Notes: a model not told the origin generated them from the sequence alone. A stretch of 64,000 bases of DNA from UMGS1484 sp045593325 (GCA_045593325.1 JAZNWL010000065.1:1-64000); one strand, 5' to 3'; counted from the stretch's first letter, positions 52,843 through 62,407 are shown. A program made the numbers and translations.

Positions 52843-55800
52843 ATGAAAATCTTAACTCAACGCGCACTCTCTTTGTTTTTGACTTTGTTCATGGCATTGT
52901 CGTGTCTTTCGGTTTTGCCCATGACCGCGTCTGCTCAAACATCTGCCCCCACCATTGACGGTGTGAAAGACGACGGCGTTTACTCCGAAGAAAAGAAATT
53001 TGTGATTTCCACCGCGTATACCGGTGCGCAAGGCGCTGAAACCACCAATACCCTGAACACTGTGGTTACCACCTATTTCACCTGGGACGATGCCTATAAC
53101 TACGTGTATATGGAAATTACCGGTGCGTACGCTTATAGCGGTGAAGGATATGATATTTGTTATTACATGAACCAACCCACCTTGGATGCGGGTTATATCT
53201 TCCAAGCCACCGGTGGCGGTTACGTTCAATATAAATTGTTGCAAGCCGCAGCATACGAAGCCCCCACCACCGCAGGATCGGTATTGCCCGTTGCTGATAT
53301 TAAAAATACTTTTGACCAAGCTACCGGCTCTCCCCGTACCTATGAATTTAAGTTCGACCGTAACCCCAATGCTGCCGGCTTTGCCATTAGCCCTGTGGTT
53401 ACCAACGGCCCTTCCGGTACTTTGGCAGCTGCCGAAACCATTGCTTACGGTGCCAATTATAATGCTACCGATTATTTCACCGTAACCTATGCCGATTATG
53501 CCCAACCCGAACCCGAACCTGCCACCGCTCCTGTAATTGACGGTGTGAAGGATGAGGTGTTCTACACCGAAGAAAACAAATCGGTGCTTTCCACCGCTTA
53601 TACCGCTGTGCAAGGCAGTGAAACCACCAATACCTTGAATACTGTAATTACCACCTATTACACTTGGGATGATGAATTCAACTATGTGTATATGGAAATT
53701 ACCGGTAGTTACGCTTACAGTCCTCAAGGATATGATATTTGCTATTACATGAACCAACCCACTTTGGATGCCAATTATATCTTCCAAGCTACCGGTGGCG
53801 GTTACATTCAATACGGTTTATTACAAGCAGCAGGGTATCAAGCTCCCACTACCGACGGTTCGGTATTGCCTGTAACCGAAGTAAAAAACACCTTTGACCA
53901 AGCCACCGGCTCTCCCCGTACTTATGAATTTAAGTTTGAACGTGATCCCAATGCTACCGGCTTTGCTATTAGCCCCGTTGTGCAGAACGGACCTTCCGGT
54001 ACGTTGGCGGCAAATGAAATCATTGCTTGCGGTGCCAACTACAATGCCACCGATTATATCACCGTTTTGTATGAGGGTTCTTCTGAACCCGACCCCGATC
54101 CCGAACCTACTCCTGATCCTGAACCTACTCCCGATCCTGAACCTACTCCTGATCCTAAACCCACTCCCACCGAAGATGGCATTGATGCCGTGAAAGATGA
54201 TCGCTATACCGAAGAAAAATGCACCATCATCTCCAAAGCTTATGCCGGTTCCGGCGGTTCTGCCATTACCAACAGCAAACATATTTACTCCAAAACCTAC
54301 TATGCCTGGGACGAAGAATTCAACTACGTTTTCGTTGAAATGTACGATCCCTTTATGACCAGCGGTTCGGATGTTCTGTATTACGTAACCAACACCAATC
54401 ATGGTGCCGGTATGTTCTTCCAGGTTTCCGGCGGCGGATATTTGCAATTCTCCACCGGCGGTGCATTGGAAGGCTCTGCCGACGTTGACGGCCGCACCAT
54501 TCAATATGCCAATTTCGTTGGCAAGGGTGTACGGTATTATGAAGTGAAATTGCCCAAAACCGAAGGTGCCATCGGTATGCAGATTTCTCCTGTGGCTTAC
54601 CGTGAAAACGGTGCTTATTCGGTAGCCTATAATACTAACTATTACATGATTCCCGGCAAAAACATTTTGTATGAAAACCAATCCGGTCACTGGACCGATG
54701 TCATGGAAACCGACCCTGAAGTTATGACTGACCCCACCAAACTGGAAGCCGTGGAAGAAAAACTTGCCACCTTGCCTGAAGATGCTTCCACATTGACATT
54801 GGAAGATAAAGAACTGGTGGATTCTGTTACCGAAGCAGTGAATTCGGTTCCTCAAAGCTGGTTGGTATTTGTCGATGACGCTTTGTATGCCCGTTATACT
54901 GCGGCAAAAGAAAAAATCGTTGCTTTGGAAGCTGCCGCTAAAGAAGCAGAAATCAAAGCACTGGAAGACAAAATTACAGCATTGCCCGATGTTATTGATC
55001 TGTCCCACGAAGAGGACGTTTATGCTGTAAAAGCAGAATACGATGCCTTGGGTGATGTAGCTTCCTATGTAAATCAAGAGGCAGCAAATAAATTGATTGC
55101 CGCCGTGAAGAGAATTGAAGCATTGAAATCACCCGTTAAAATTGACGGCAAAAAAGACCCAGCCTATGACCAAAACGATGCTTTTGAAGCCATGATGGGA
55201 TTTGGTCACGGTTCTTCTTCCAACGTTGTGGAAATCTATACCGCCACCAACGGTATCATTTACACCATGGTGGACGATAACTATGCCTATCTGCACGTGG
55301 AAGTTTTCGATGACAATGGTTTTGTTGTTCCCGAAACTACCGATAGTTATGCTACCTCTCAATTTGCTTCTTACGATGGAATTACCATGTACCTGGATAT
55401 GGATCCCACCAATTCTACTACCGGCGTTCCTTATAAAGATCTGGATTCCGCCGATGATGCAATCTTCAACTTTACCATGTTGGCAAATGGTGCAATTCCC
55501 CAGGTTGCTTTCAACAGCAAAAACTCCTTCCTGAAAGATTCTGCCAATTTCGCTTCCTTTGTAAATGAAAAATCCTACGGTTATGAAATGAGAGTACCCC
55601 GTGTGGAAGGGGAAGAAAACTTCCGTTTCACCGTGGTGATCAGCGATCCCTTCTACAAAGAAAATGACGAAGGCCAAACTGTTCTGGATGTCGAAAACTC
55701 CATGTACATTGCGTTGGGTGCCGAATGGGCTCATTTCTATACCACCTATGCCGACGTTTACTATGAAGATTTCGAAAAAGTTTACAACTATCAGGAAGTT

Positions 55801-56181
55801 ATTGACATGATCAATGCTTTGCCCACTCCCACTGACGTGAACGCTTCTTGCAAAGAAGCAGCGGAACAGGCCAGAAAAGCATTGGATATGCTTAATGAAG
55901 ACCAACGCGCTTTGGTTTCCGATGCCATTGTGAAACATCTTACTGATGTGGAAGCCGCATTGGAAAACACGGTAACATTCGGTGACGTAAACGGCGATGA
56001 AAAAATCGACGCCAAAGATGCTTTGATGATTTTAAGAGCCGCTGTCAATAAAATTACCTTAACCGAATCCCAGATTGTCATTGCTGACGTAAACGGTGAC
56101 GAAAAAATTGATGCCAAAGACGCTTTGTTGGTTTTGAGAAAAGCCGTAAATAAAATTGACAAATTCCCCGTAGAGGAATAA
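52843..56181 (+). CDS. large secreted dockerin protein with four CBM9-like domains (1112 aa)
   Basis: The start at 52843 has GGAGGTAAATTAC upstream; a signal peptide ends near residue 31 (TASAQT). The first two modules (about 35-220 and 226-410) are near-identical tandem repeats opening with IDGVKDDGVY/IDGVKDEVFY, the style of family 9 binding modules. A Pro/Asp/Glu/Thr linker (about 413-442) leads to a diverged third module (444-616), a helical segment, a fourth module from about 763 (KIDGKKDPAY), another helical segment, and a dockerin at about 1045-1112 with two intact loops (DVNGDEKIDAKDAL twice). No catalytic motif was recognised. It is likely a glycan-binding cell-surface or scaffold-bound protein. 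The 56195 gene follows closely. Confidence 0.88.
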   Translation: MKILTQRALSLFLTLFMALSCLSVLPMTASAQTSAPTIDGVKDDGVYSEEKKFVISTAYTGAQGAETTNTLNTVVTTYFTWDDAYNYVYMEITGAYAYSGEGYDICYYMNQPTLDAGYIFQATGGGYVQYKLLQAAAYEAPTTAGSVLPVADIKNTFDQATGSPRTYEFKFDRNPNAAGFAISPVVTNGPSGTLAAAETIAYGANYNATDYFTVTYADYAQPEPEPATAPVIDGVKDEVFYTEENKSVLSTAYTAVQGSETTNTLNTVITTYYTWDDEFNYVYMEITGSYAYSPQGYDICYYMNQPTLDANYIFQATGGGYIQYGLLQAAGYQAPTTDGSVLPVTEVKNTFDQATGSPRTYEFKFERDPNATGFAISPVVQNGPSGTLAANEIIACGANYNATDYITVLYEGSSEPDPDPEPTPDPEPTPDPEPTPDPKPTPTEDGIDAVKDDRYTEEKCTIISKAYAGSGGSAITNSKHIYSKTYYAWDEEFNYVFVEMYDPFMTSGSDVLYYVTNTNHGAGMFFQVSGGGYLQFSTGGALEGSADVDGRTIQYANFVGKGVRYYEVKLPKTEGAIGMQISPVAYRENGAYSVAYNTNYYMIPGKNILYENQSGHWTDVMETDPEVMTDPTKLEAVEEKLATLPEDASTLTLEDKELVDSVTEAVNSVPQSWLVFVDDALYARYTAAKEKIVALEAAAKEAEIKALEDKITALPDVIDLSHEEDVYAVKAEYDALGDVASYVNQEAANKLIAAVKRIEALKSPVKIDGKKDPAYDQNDAFEAMMGFGHGSSSNVVEIYTATNGIIYTMVDDNYAYLHVEVFDDNGFVVPETTDSYATSQFASYDGITMYLDMDPTNSTTGVPYKDLDSADDAIFNFTMLANGAIPQVAFNSKNSFLKDSANFASFVNEKSYGYEMRVPRVEGEENFRFTVVISDPFYKENDEGQTVLDVENSMYIALGAEWAHFYTTYADVYYEDFEKVYNYQEVIDMINALPTPTDVNASCKEAAEQARKALDMLNEDQRALVSDAIVKHLTDVEAALENTVTFGDVNGDEKIDAKDALMILRAAVNKITLTESQIVIADVNGDEKIDAKDALLVLRKAVNKIDKFPVEE

Positions 56182-56194
56182 GTAGGTGACCTTA

Positions 56195-59100
56195 TTGAAA
56201 AAACTCTTTTCGGTTCTTTTGATTATTTCTATACTGATTAGTGCTTTTCAAATCGTGACGGCGGCTGTGCCCGCCGTCACGGTGGGGGATTTCAACAGCG
56301 ACGGGCAAATTAACGCTAAAGATGCTTTGAAAGTGTTGCAATCCGCCGTACAAAAATATCATCCCACCGATGAAGAATTTACCGCCGGAGATGTGGATGG
56401 AAACCAAAAACTCAATGCCAAAGATGCCCTGATGATTTTGCAATATGCCGTGGGTTTGCGGACGGAATTTCCCGCCTCCATGACCGAAGAAGAACGGTAC
56501 TATTATGACCGTGATCAGGCATATAAGGTGAATTATTCTGATTTTGAATCGGAAATCACCACCCTGGAGGATACCGAAAATGCCGCCGCTATTGTGGAAG
56601 CCTTGGGCGGCACTCCTGAAAAGGCTTCGGTGGAAGGGTATGGTGTAACCCAGGATGGGAAACTGTCCTACACTCCCATTTCCAACGATGCCAAAAAAAT
56701 GGGCAAAGTTGCCAAGTACAATTCGGTGGAATCGGTAACCAAAACCATTCAGGTGGGCAACACCGTTGTGGAATATTCGGTTCCCACCCGTGCCACCGCT
56801 TACGATGCCGTTCCCATTGCCTATAAAGTGTATGCTTCCGATGGGCAGGTCACCAAAGACCTTCCTGTTCATATTGAAGCGGTTGCCTTTGAGGAAACCG
56901 ATCGGTATAACGGTTCTTCGGCTTTGATTTACGATTGCAATTTGCCCGGTAAAGTGGAAGTGGAAATGACCTATGAAGGGTACGTGAATGCCGCAACTTC
57001 CAGCGGTGCTCCCATGTTGTCAACCGACCCCACTCAGGATGTTCAAGGCACCAAATATCCCGCCTTTGATACCACCGAACTTCAAAAAACAGGCACAGTG
57101 AAAAGCGATGCCTATTGCACCTGGTTTAAGTTTTCTTATGAAAACACAGGGAAAACTATTCTGGACGGGGAAGGGAACGGTGCCTTCCGTTTTTATCCCT
57201 TGTTGTATAAGAAAAATTCCCAGGGCGGTTGGTCTTTGTTAGGGGGCAACCCCAATCAATACTACCCCTTGCTGGATTACGTGTATCCCGGAGATACCGG
57301 CGATTTGTGGATGATGTTCACAGGTGCGAGTGGTTCCAATAGTTACGGCTTGTTGCCCGGGGACTACAAAATTGAGATCAACGGTTGTTTGCGTAATGAA
57401 CGGGCCTCTTTTGATTTTGCCACCAACCAGGTTGCAGGAAAAACCGTAACCAAATCCACTTTTGAATTTACCGTTACTAAAGAAGGCGGACAATCCACCC
57501 CCAATGCGGTTGTTAATACCGGTTCGGGTTCCATTGCCCGCAATGGATGGTTGGGTAATTTTGAAGAATTCATGTCCTCTTACACTTCGCTGTTTACCAT
57601 TGGGGAGTCTCAGGAAACTGCCAGAACCGGTGTGATCTACGTGCAGCTTGCTCCCTGGACTCAGCAAATTGTAATGAAGGCGATTTTAGGGAATAGTCAG
57701 AATGCGGTTTGTGTTCGGTTCCCTGTTGAGGTGGAAACCGATTCCATTGAAATTGAACTGAATCCCTATAACAAAAATTACGTTATCAAAGAAGACGGTA
57801 CCCGTACCCCCATGATCATGACCCAGAACATGACCGATATGCGGGGGAACATTGACCGTGGTCCTTACTGTGATCAAACCATTCTCAATGATATGCTCAA
57901 CATGAAAGAAGCGGGGATCAATACCATCACGACCACCCATGCTTTCACAGGAAATAATAACGGTTTCTATGATATGAGCATGTTTATGTTGGATTGTGCC
58001 AGAAAATTGGGCTTTGCCTATGAAGGACATTGCCTGTATTATTATCGGGGAACCGACGCCATTTCCCGTGCGAAAACCTTGTATCCCGGTATTGATTTGG
58101 GGAATCTTCGTGATATTTTCAACCTCAGCCAATATGACGCGGCAAACGGGATTTTGGCAAAATGGAATCTCAACCGATACGGCGATTTTTACGTGTATGA
58201 CCATCAGAGTAAAGAGATCCCCATTTCCATTGAGGAAAACTATGGTTGGTTCACCTATAACATTTGGAATCGCTACGGGGTGGATAACGCCTATGCTGAC
58301 CGTCAGTTGAGAAACTGGCTGAAAACCGCATACAACAATGATATTGATGCCTTGAATGAGAAGTACGGGTCTTCTTACAGCGACTTCCGTGATATCGAGA
58401 TCTCTACCCAAGGGATTTCCGATGGCGTTGGTACGGTTCTCAACGGCAACGTTTACGGCAAAGAATGGAATGCTGCCACCGTGGAACTGGATTTATTCCG
58501 TACTGCCAAACGCACCGAGTATTATAAGGAAATGCTGAACTATCTGGATGTGGAAGGTGCTAAAGTTTATCTTCGCAGTGAAAACGGCATTTTCTTGGCA
58601 CCGGGGATTTCTCCCACCACTGACAATGCCCATTATCGTAATATTTATTATGAACAACGGCAATCGGCATCGGTACCTGAAGTGTTGGCAGCCTCGGGAA
58701 TCATATACGGGGACAGCAGTTACATGCACATTCCCTTAACCGATTCGGAAGTATATGAACTGACCCGCCAAGCCGCAAAAGGGGGCTTCAATACTGCCAA
58801 AACCCCCAACTTCACTCACATGACCGACACAGTGATCAACGAGTACGTGGGTAATTATGATTATACCGAAAAGTATAATCTGGATACCTATCAAAAGGCA
58901 TGTGCCATTAACCGAAACGCTTCTCTCTTTACTTGGAACAAAGCTATGTATGAAGCAGGCGGTGTTGCAGGTACCATGTGGATGGATTACGCTTGCGATT
59001 TGTACGTAACCTCTACCCAGTACAGAGAATTGCAATTCTTCTGCGAAAAAATAGAAGAAATGTTGGCAACCGAAGAAGGGAAAGCCTGGGCTACCAATAT

Positions 59101-59230
59101 TCCCGAAGAGGAGACCCAGTCACCCCTTTCTCAATATACCCAGGGGGCATACAGCTTCAACCCCGAGTATATTGATGAAAAACTTTCTTCTGTGAATCGC
59201 CACAATATGATTTTAGATTTTTGCAAATAG
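56195..59230 (+). CDS. secreted glycosidase-like protein with N-terminal dockerin (1011 aa)
   Basis: The start is uncertain: GTG at 56186, or TTG at 56195 with AGGTGA seven bases upstream giving MKKLFSVLLI; the latter is preferred. After a signal peptide, a dockerin lies at about 30-92 (DFNSDGQINAKDAL and DVDGNQKLNAKDAL), so it is N-terminal, which is unusual. A beta-rich region (about 100-520) precedes an alpha/beta-barrel-like region with TTTHAFTGNNNGFYDM, SIEENYGWFTYNIWNRYG and MWMDYACDLY. Such segments resemble beta-galactosidase-type (GH42-like) enzymes, and Glu residues near SIEE could be catalytic; the family is not certain. It follows the big dockerin gene by 13 bases. Confidence 0.75.
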   Translation: MKKLFSVLLIISILISAFQIVTAAVPAVTVGDFNSDGQINAKDALKVLQSAVQKYHPTDEEFTAGDVDGNQKLNAKDALMILQYAVGLRTEFPASMTEEERYYYDRDQAYKVNYSDFESEITTLEDTENAAAIVEALGGTPEKASVEGYGVTQDGKLSYTPISNDAKKMGKVAKYNSVESVTKTIQVGNTVVEYSVPTRATAYDAVPIAYKVYASDGQVTKDLPVHIEAVAFEETDRYNGSSALIYDCNLPGKVEVEMTYEGYVNAATSSGAPMLSTDPTQDVQGTKYPAFDTTELQKTGTVKSDAYCTWFKFSYENTGKTILDGEGNGAFRFYPLLYKKNSQGGWSLLGGNPNQYYPLLDYVYPGDTGDLWMMFTGASGSNSYGLLPGDYKIEINGCLRNERASFDFATNQVAGKTVTKSTFEFTVTKEGGQSTPNAVVNTGSGSIARNGWLGNFEEFMSSYTSLFTIGESQETARTGVIYVQLAPWTQQIVMKAILGNSQNAVCVRFPVEVETDSIEIELNPYNKNYVIKEDGTRTPMIMTQNMTDMRGNIDRGPYCDQTILNDMLNMKEAGINTITTTHAFTGNNNGFYDMSMFMLDCARKLGFAYEGHCLYYYRGTDAISRAKTLYPGIDLGNLRDIFNLSQYDAANGILAKWNLNRYGDFYVYDHQSKEIPISIEENYGWFTYNIWNRYGVDNAYADRQLRNWLKTAYNNDIDALNEKYGSSYSDFRDIEISTQGISDGVGTVLNGNVYGKEWNAATVELDLFRTAKRTEYYKEMLNYLDVEGAKVYLRSENGIFLAPGISPTTDNAHYRNIYYEQRQSASVPEVLAASGIIYGDSSYMHIPLTDSEVYELTRQAAKGGFNTAKTPNFTHMTDTVINEYVGNYDYTEKYNLDTYQKACAINRNASLFTWNKAMYEAGGVAGTMWMDYACDLYVTSTQYRELQFFCEKIEEMLATEEGKAWATNIPEEETQSPLSQYTQGAYSFNPEYIDEKLSSVNRHNMILDFCK

Positions 59231-59323
59231 TCTTTTTTTCTTCCTTCGCGGCAGGGGGCTGTGGTCTTCCCGGTTGGTGTATCCGCCCCCTGCCATTTCT
59301 TGTGTTTTCAGTGGGAAAGGACG

Positions 59324-60217
59324 ATGAGTTTGAATTACACATTATTAGTGCTTGCAACACTTCTTATGAGTGGTTACAGCATCATTTTGCGATTTGCCGT
59401 AGACCGTTGTAAAACGGCGGCACAACAAATGCTGTTTAACGGTTTGTTCTGTGCTTTTGCGGTGGTTTTATCAGGAATTGCCTGTATGGGGTCCTTTTCC
59501 ATGTCTTCCTCCGGTATCTGGTATTCCGGATTGTATGGCATTTTCTTTATGCTTACCGTTTTCCTGAACCTGAAAGCGGTGGAATACGGACCATTGTCCG
59601 CAACCACGTTGATCGTGAATTTGAGTCTGGCTTTGCCCATTTTGTATTCCTGCCTGTTTTGTGGTGAGACCCTCAACGGGGTGCGGAGTATCGGGTTGGC
59701 ATTGTTGGTGGCTTGTTTGGTGTTGTTTGCCGAACCCGGCAGGAAAGACACCCAAACCAAAAAACGGAGTGTGATCTGGCTGCTTTTAAGTGTCGGCGCC
59801 ATGTTGTGCAACGGGTTCTCCAGCGTGTTTTCCAAAGCCTATATGGAAGAATGCGGCGGAGATTATGCGGCGCAATATGTCTTTTGGGGCTATGTTGCCG
59901 CGGCGGTTGCCTCCTTTGTTGCTTACGTTTTTATGAACCAAGGGAAAAAGAAAGAATCTACCGGGTCACATTCCTTGCTGACCCCCGCCGTTCTCGGATT
60001 GACCGTTCTTATCAGTCTTTTCAATTTCGGCGGAAACTTTTTGGTAACCCAACTGGCAACCGTGATCGACGGTGCTGTGCTGTATCCCTTCGTTCAGGGC
60101 GGGTCCATTGTGGTAACCACGTTGATTTCCCGGGTTTTCCTTCATGAAAAACTGTCCTTGATGAAATGGCTGGCCATTTTTGCAGGGGTCATTTCGGTGG
60201 TTCTTTTAAGTTTTTAA
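59324..60217 (+). CDS. EamA family (DMT) transporter
   Basis: The start at 59324 follows GGGAAAGGACG. The 297-residue protein has ten hydrophobic helices in two EamA halves; LKAVEYGPLSATTLIVNLSLALPIL in the first and TQLATVIDGAVLYPFVQGGSIVV in the second are the family segments. Substrate unknown; it may import or export metabolites, sugars or amino acids. It comes 94 bases after the glycosidase-like gene, beyond a long GC-rich hairpin (59252-59296), so it could be a separate unit. Confidence 0.88.
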   Translation: MSLNYTLLVLATLLMSGYSIILRFAVDRCKTAAQQMLFNGLFCAFAVVLSGIACMGSFSMSSSGIWYSGLYGIFFMLTVFLNLKAVEYGPLSATTLIVNLSLALPILYSCLFCGETLNGVRSIGLALLVACLVLFAEPGRKDTQTKKRSVIWLLLSVGAMLCNGFSSVFSKAYMEECGGDYAAQYVFWGYVAAAVASFVAYVFMNQGKKKESTGSHSLLTPAVLGLTVLISLFNFGGNFLVTQLATVIDGAVLYPFVQGGSIVVTTLISRVFLHEKLSLMKWLAIFAGVISVVLLSF

Positions 60218-60278
60218 AAAAAAGAAGATTGCAGATGGGGAAATATCAATTCCCGAGATTCTGAAAAAATATGAAAAA

Positions 60279-60326
60279 ATACTTGACAAATCGGTATTAT
60301 CTGTTATAATACCGGGTGTCAAGTAT
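60279..60326. promoter_or_regulatory. palindromic sigma-A promoter of ylxM-ffh operon
   Basis: TTGACA (60283-60288), 16 bases, TATAAT (60305-60310). The whole region is an inverted repeat: ATACTTGACA-aat-CGGTATTAT on the left and ATAATACCG-gg-TGTCAAGTAT on the right around ctgtt. A second hairpin, CGGGTGT...ACACCCG (60313-60342), overlaps the right arm. Confidence 0.8.
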
Positions 60327-60356
60327 TTTTGGTTTACACCCGAAAGGATGAGTCCC

Positions 60357-60689
60357 GTGGCAAAAGATATGACCCTTGCGGTGTTGTTTGATTTATACGG
60401 GGAATTGTTAAGCCCCCGCCAACGGGAAATTTTCGACGGATATTACGGGGAAGATCTAAGCCTTTCGGAACTGTCGGATGCGTACGGTATCACCCGCCAA
60501 GGGGTTTTGCAGAATATTCAAACGGCAGAACACAAATTGCGGGAATGGGAAGAAAAATTAGGGTTCTTTGAAACCTTAATGACCACCCGCCGCCTGGCAG
60601 GGGAAATTGCTAAAACCGCACAGCAGTTGCCGTCTTCCAAGGAAACCGAAACCATTTGTAACCTTGCCAAAGAGATTGAAAATTTATGA
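60357..60689 (+). CDS. ylxM: YlxM-type helix-turn-helix protein
   Basis: A 110-residue sigma-factor-like DNA-binding protein, FDLYGELLSPRQREIFDGYYGEDLSLSELS, with HTH in YGITRQGVLQNI. YlxM is conserved immediately upstream of ffh in Firmicutes, as here, and is thought to affect signal recognition particle gene function. The ATG at 60348 touches GAAAGG; the GTG at 60357 has nine-base spacing and is preferred. Confidence 0.93.
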   Translation: MAKDMTLAVLFDLYGELLSPRQREIFDGYYGEDLSLSELSDAYGITRQGVLQNIQTAEHKLREWEEKLGFFETLMTTRRLAGEIAKTAQQLPSSKETETICNLAKEIENL

Positions 60690-60705
60690 ACAGGAGTGAC
60701 GCATC

Positions 60706-62067
60706 ATGGCATTTGAAGGCCTTACCGACAAATTAGCAAAAGCGTTTAAACATATGAAAAGCCGTGGGCGTCTTACCGAAAGCGACGTAAAGGAAGCCAT
60801 GCGGGAAGTTCGTCTGGCTTTGTTGGACGCCGACGTTAACTATAAAGTTGCCAAAGATTTTACCGCTTCTGTCACCGCCCGCGCCATTGGGGAAAATATC
60901 ACCGAAAGTTTGACCCCCGCCCAAATGGTAATCAAAATCGTGAATGAAGAATTAACCGCTTTGATGGGCAACAGTGAAGCACGAATCGAAACCGCTTCCA
61001 AAGGCCCCACGGTAATTATGATGTGCGGGTTGCAAGGTTCGGGTAAAACCACCCATGGTGCCAAACTTGCAAAAATGCTTCGTTCCAAAGGCTGCCGACC
61101 TTTGTTGGTTGCTTGCGATATTTACCGCCCCGCCGCCATTGACCAGTTAAAAGTGGTGGGTGGTAAAGCTGAAACACCCGTGTTTGAAAAAGGGACCCAA
61201 GACCCGGTAAAAACCGCTAAGGAAGCTCTTTCTCACGCCAAGGATTATGGTAACGATTACGTCATCTTGGATACTGCCGGCCGTTTGCACGTGGACGAAG
61301 AATTGATGAACGAACTGACCCGTATGAAAGAGGCAGTTACCCCCAACGAAATCCTCTTGGTGGTGGACTCCATGACCGGGCAGGACGCCGTTAACGTTGC
61401 CAAAACCTTTGATGAAACCCTGGGAATTACAGGGGTAATCTTAACCAAACTGGATGGGGATACCCGTGGCGGTGCCGCTTTGTCCATTCGGGCAGTTACC
61501 GGCAAACCCATTAAGTTTGCAGGTATGGGGGAAAAACTGGACGACCTGGAAGTGTTCCACCCCGACCGTATGGCATCCCGTATTCTGGGCATGGGGGATA
61601 TTTTAACCCTCATTGAACAAGCCGAAAGCCAACTGGACGAAAAGAAGGCCGAAGAAATGGCTCGTCGGTTGGAAGAAAATAAATTCGATATGAACGATTT
61701 GCTGAGTCAGTTCCAACAAATCAAAAAAATGGGCTCTATGAAAAAGATGCTCAGCATGATTCCCGGTATGGAAAAACAACTGCGGGACGTGGAAATTGAC
61801 GACCGCCAGATCGACCGTATTGAAGCCATCATTCTTTCCATGACCCCTGCAGAACGGGCAAAACCCGATTTGATCAATCCTTCCCGTAAACGCCGTATCG
61901 CGGCGGGTAGCGGTATGAAGGTGGAAGACGTTAACCGTCTGTTAAAGCAACATCAACAAATGAAGCAGATGTTCAAACAAATGAAAAAAGGCTCCAAAAA
62001 AGGATTCCGCGGTATGCGGGGTATGGGCGGCATGAACGGCATGCTTCCCCCTGATTTTAAATTATAA
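60706..62067 (+). CDS. ffh: signal recognition particle protein Ffh
   Basis: GTPase for co-translational targeting. In the 453 residues the N domain is followed by the G domain (GLQGSGKTTHGAKLA, DTAGRLHVD, TKLDGDTRGG) and the methionine-rich M domain (QIKKMGSMKKMLSMIPGM, KQHQQMKQMFKQM) that binds SRP RNA and signal peptides. Sixteen bases follow ylxM. Confidence 0.98.
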   Translation: MAFEGLTDKLAKAFKHMKSRGRLTESDVKEAMREVRLALLDADVNYKVAKDFTASVTARAIGENITESLTPAQMVIKIVNEELTALMGNSEARIETASKGPTVIMMCGLQGSGKTTHGAKLAKMLRSKGCRPLLVACDIYRPAAIDQLKVVGGKAETPVFEKGTQDPVKTAKEALSHAKDYGNDYVILDTAGRLHVDEELMNELTRMKEAVTPNEILLVVDSMTGQDAVNVAKTFDETLGITGVILTKLDGDTRGGAALSIRAVTGKPIKFAGMGEKLDDLEVFHPDRMASRILGMGDILTLIEQAESQLDEKKAEEMARRLEENKFDMNDLLSQFQQIKKMGSMKKMLSMIPGMEKQLRDVEIDDRQIDRIEAIILSMTPAERAKPDLINPSRKRRIAAGSGMKVEDVNRLLKQHQQMKQMFKQMKKGSKKGFRGMRGMGGMNGMLPPDFKL

Positions 62068-62125
62068 TTGGTATTCAATCGGAAATCCGATGAAGATAGT
62101 AGTTTTTTCACAGGAGGTGAAAAAC

Positions 62126-62368
62126 ATGGCAGTAAAAATGAGATTGCGTCGTATGGGTGCTAAAAAAGCTCCTTTCTATCGTATTATTGTTGCTGACGGC
62201 AGAAGTCCCCGTGACGGTCGTTTCATCGAAGAAATCGGTTACTACAACCCCATCGGTGAAAAACCCGAAGTAAAAATCGATAGCGAAAAAGCAAAAAAAT
62301 GGTTGCAAAACGGTGCTCAACCCACCGAAACCGTAAAATCTTTGCTGAAAAACAACGGTATTATCTAA
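62126..62368 (+). CDS. rpsP: 30S ribosomal protein S16
   Basis: The start at 62126 has CAGGAGGTGAAAAAC upstream. MAVKMRLRRMGAKKAPFYRIIVAD is the S16 start; 80 residues. It is third in the ylxM-ffh-rpsP-khpA order. Confidence 0.98.
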   Translation: MAVKMRLRRMGAKKAPFYRIIVADGRSPRDGRFIEEIGYYNPIGEKPEVKIDSEKAKKWLQNGAQPTETVKSLLKNNGII

Positions 62369-62407
62369 TGAAGCGAAAGAATCATTATTCTAATGGGAGG
62401 TGCCAAC

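Noticed and set aside
54085..54170. CRISPR or tandem DNA repeat
   Set aside because: It is the coding sequence of a Pro/Asp/Thr/Glu linker in frame.
53821..55077. 418-residue minus-strand frame within the large dockerin gene
   Set aside because: Antisense of a repetitive gene; Gly/Ile/Arg-rich low-complexity product.
59252..59296. strong terminator after the glycosidase-like gene
   Set aside because: GGCAGGGGGC/GCCCCCTGCC arms are clear, but the loop is long and no proper T-run follows; kept only as a note.
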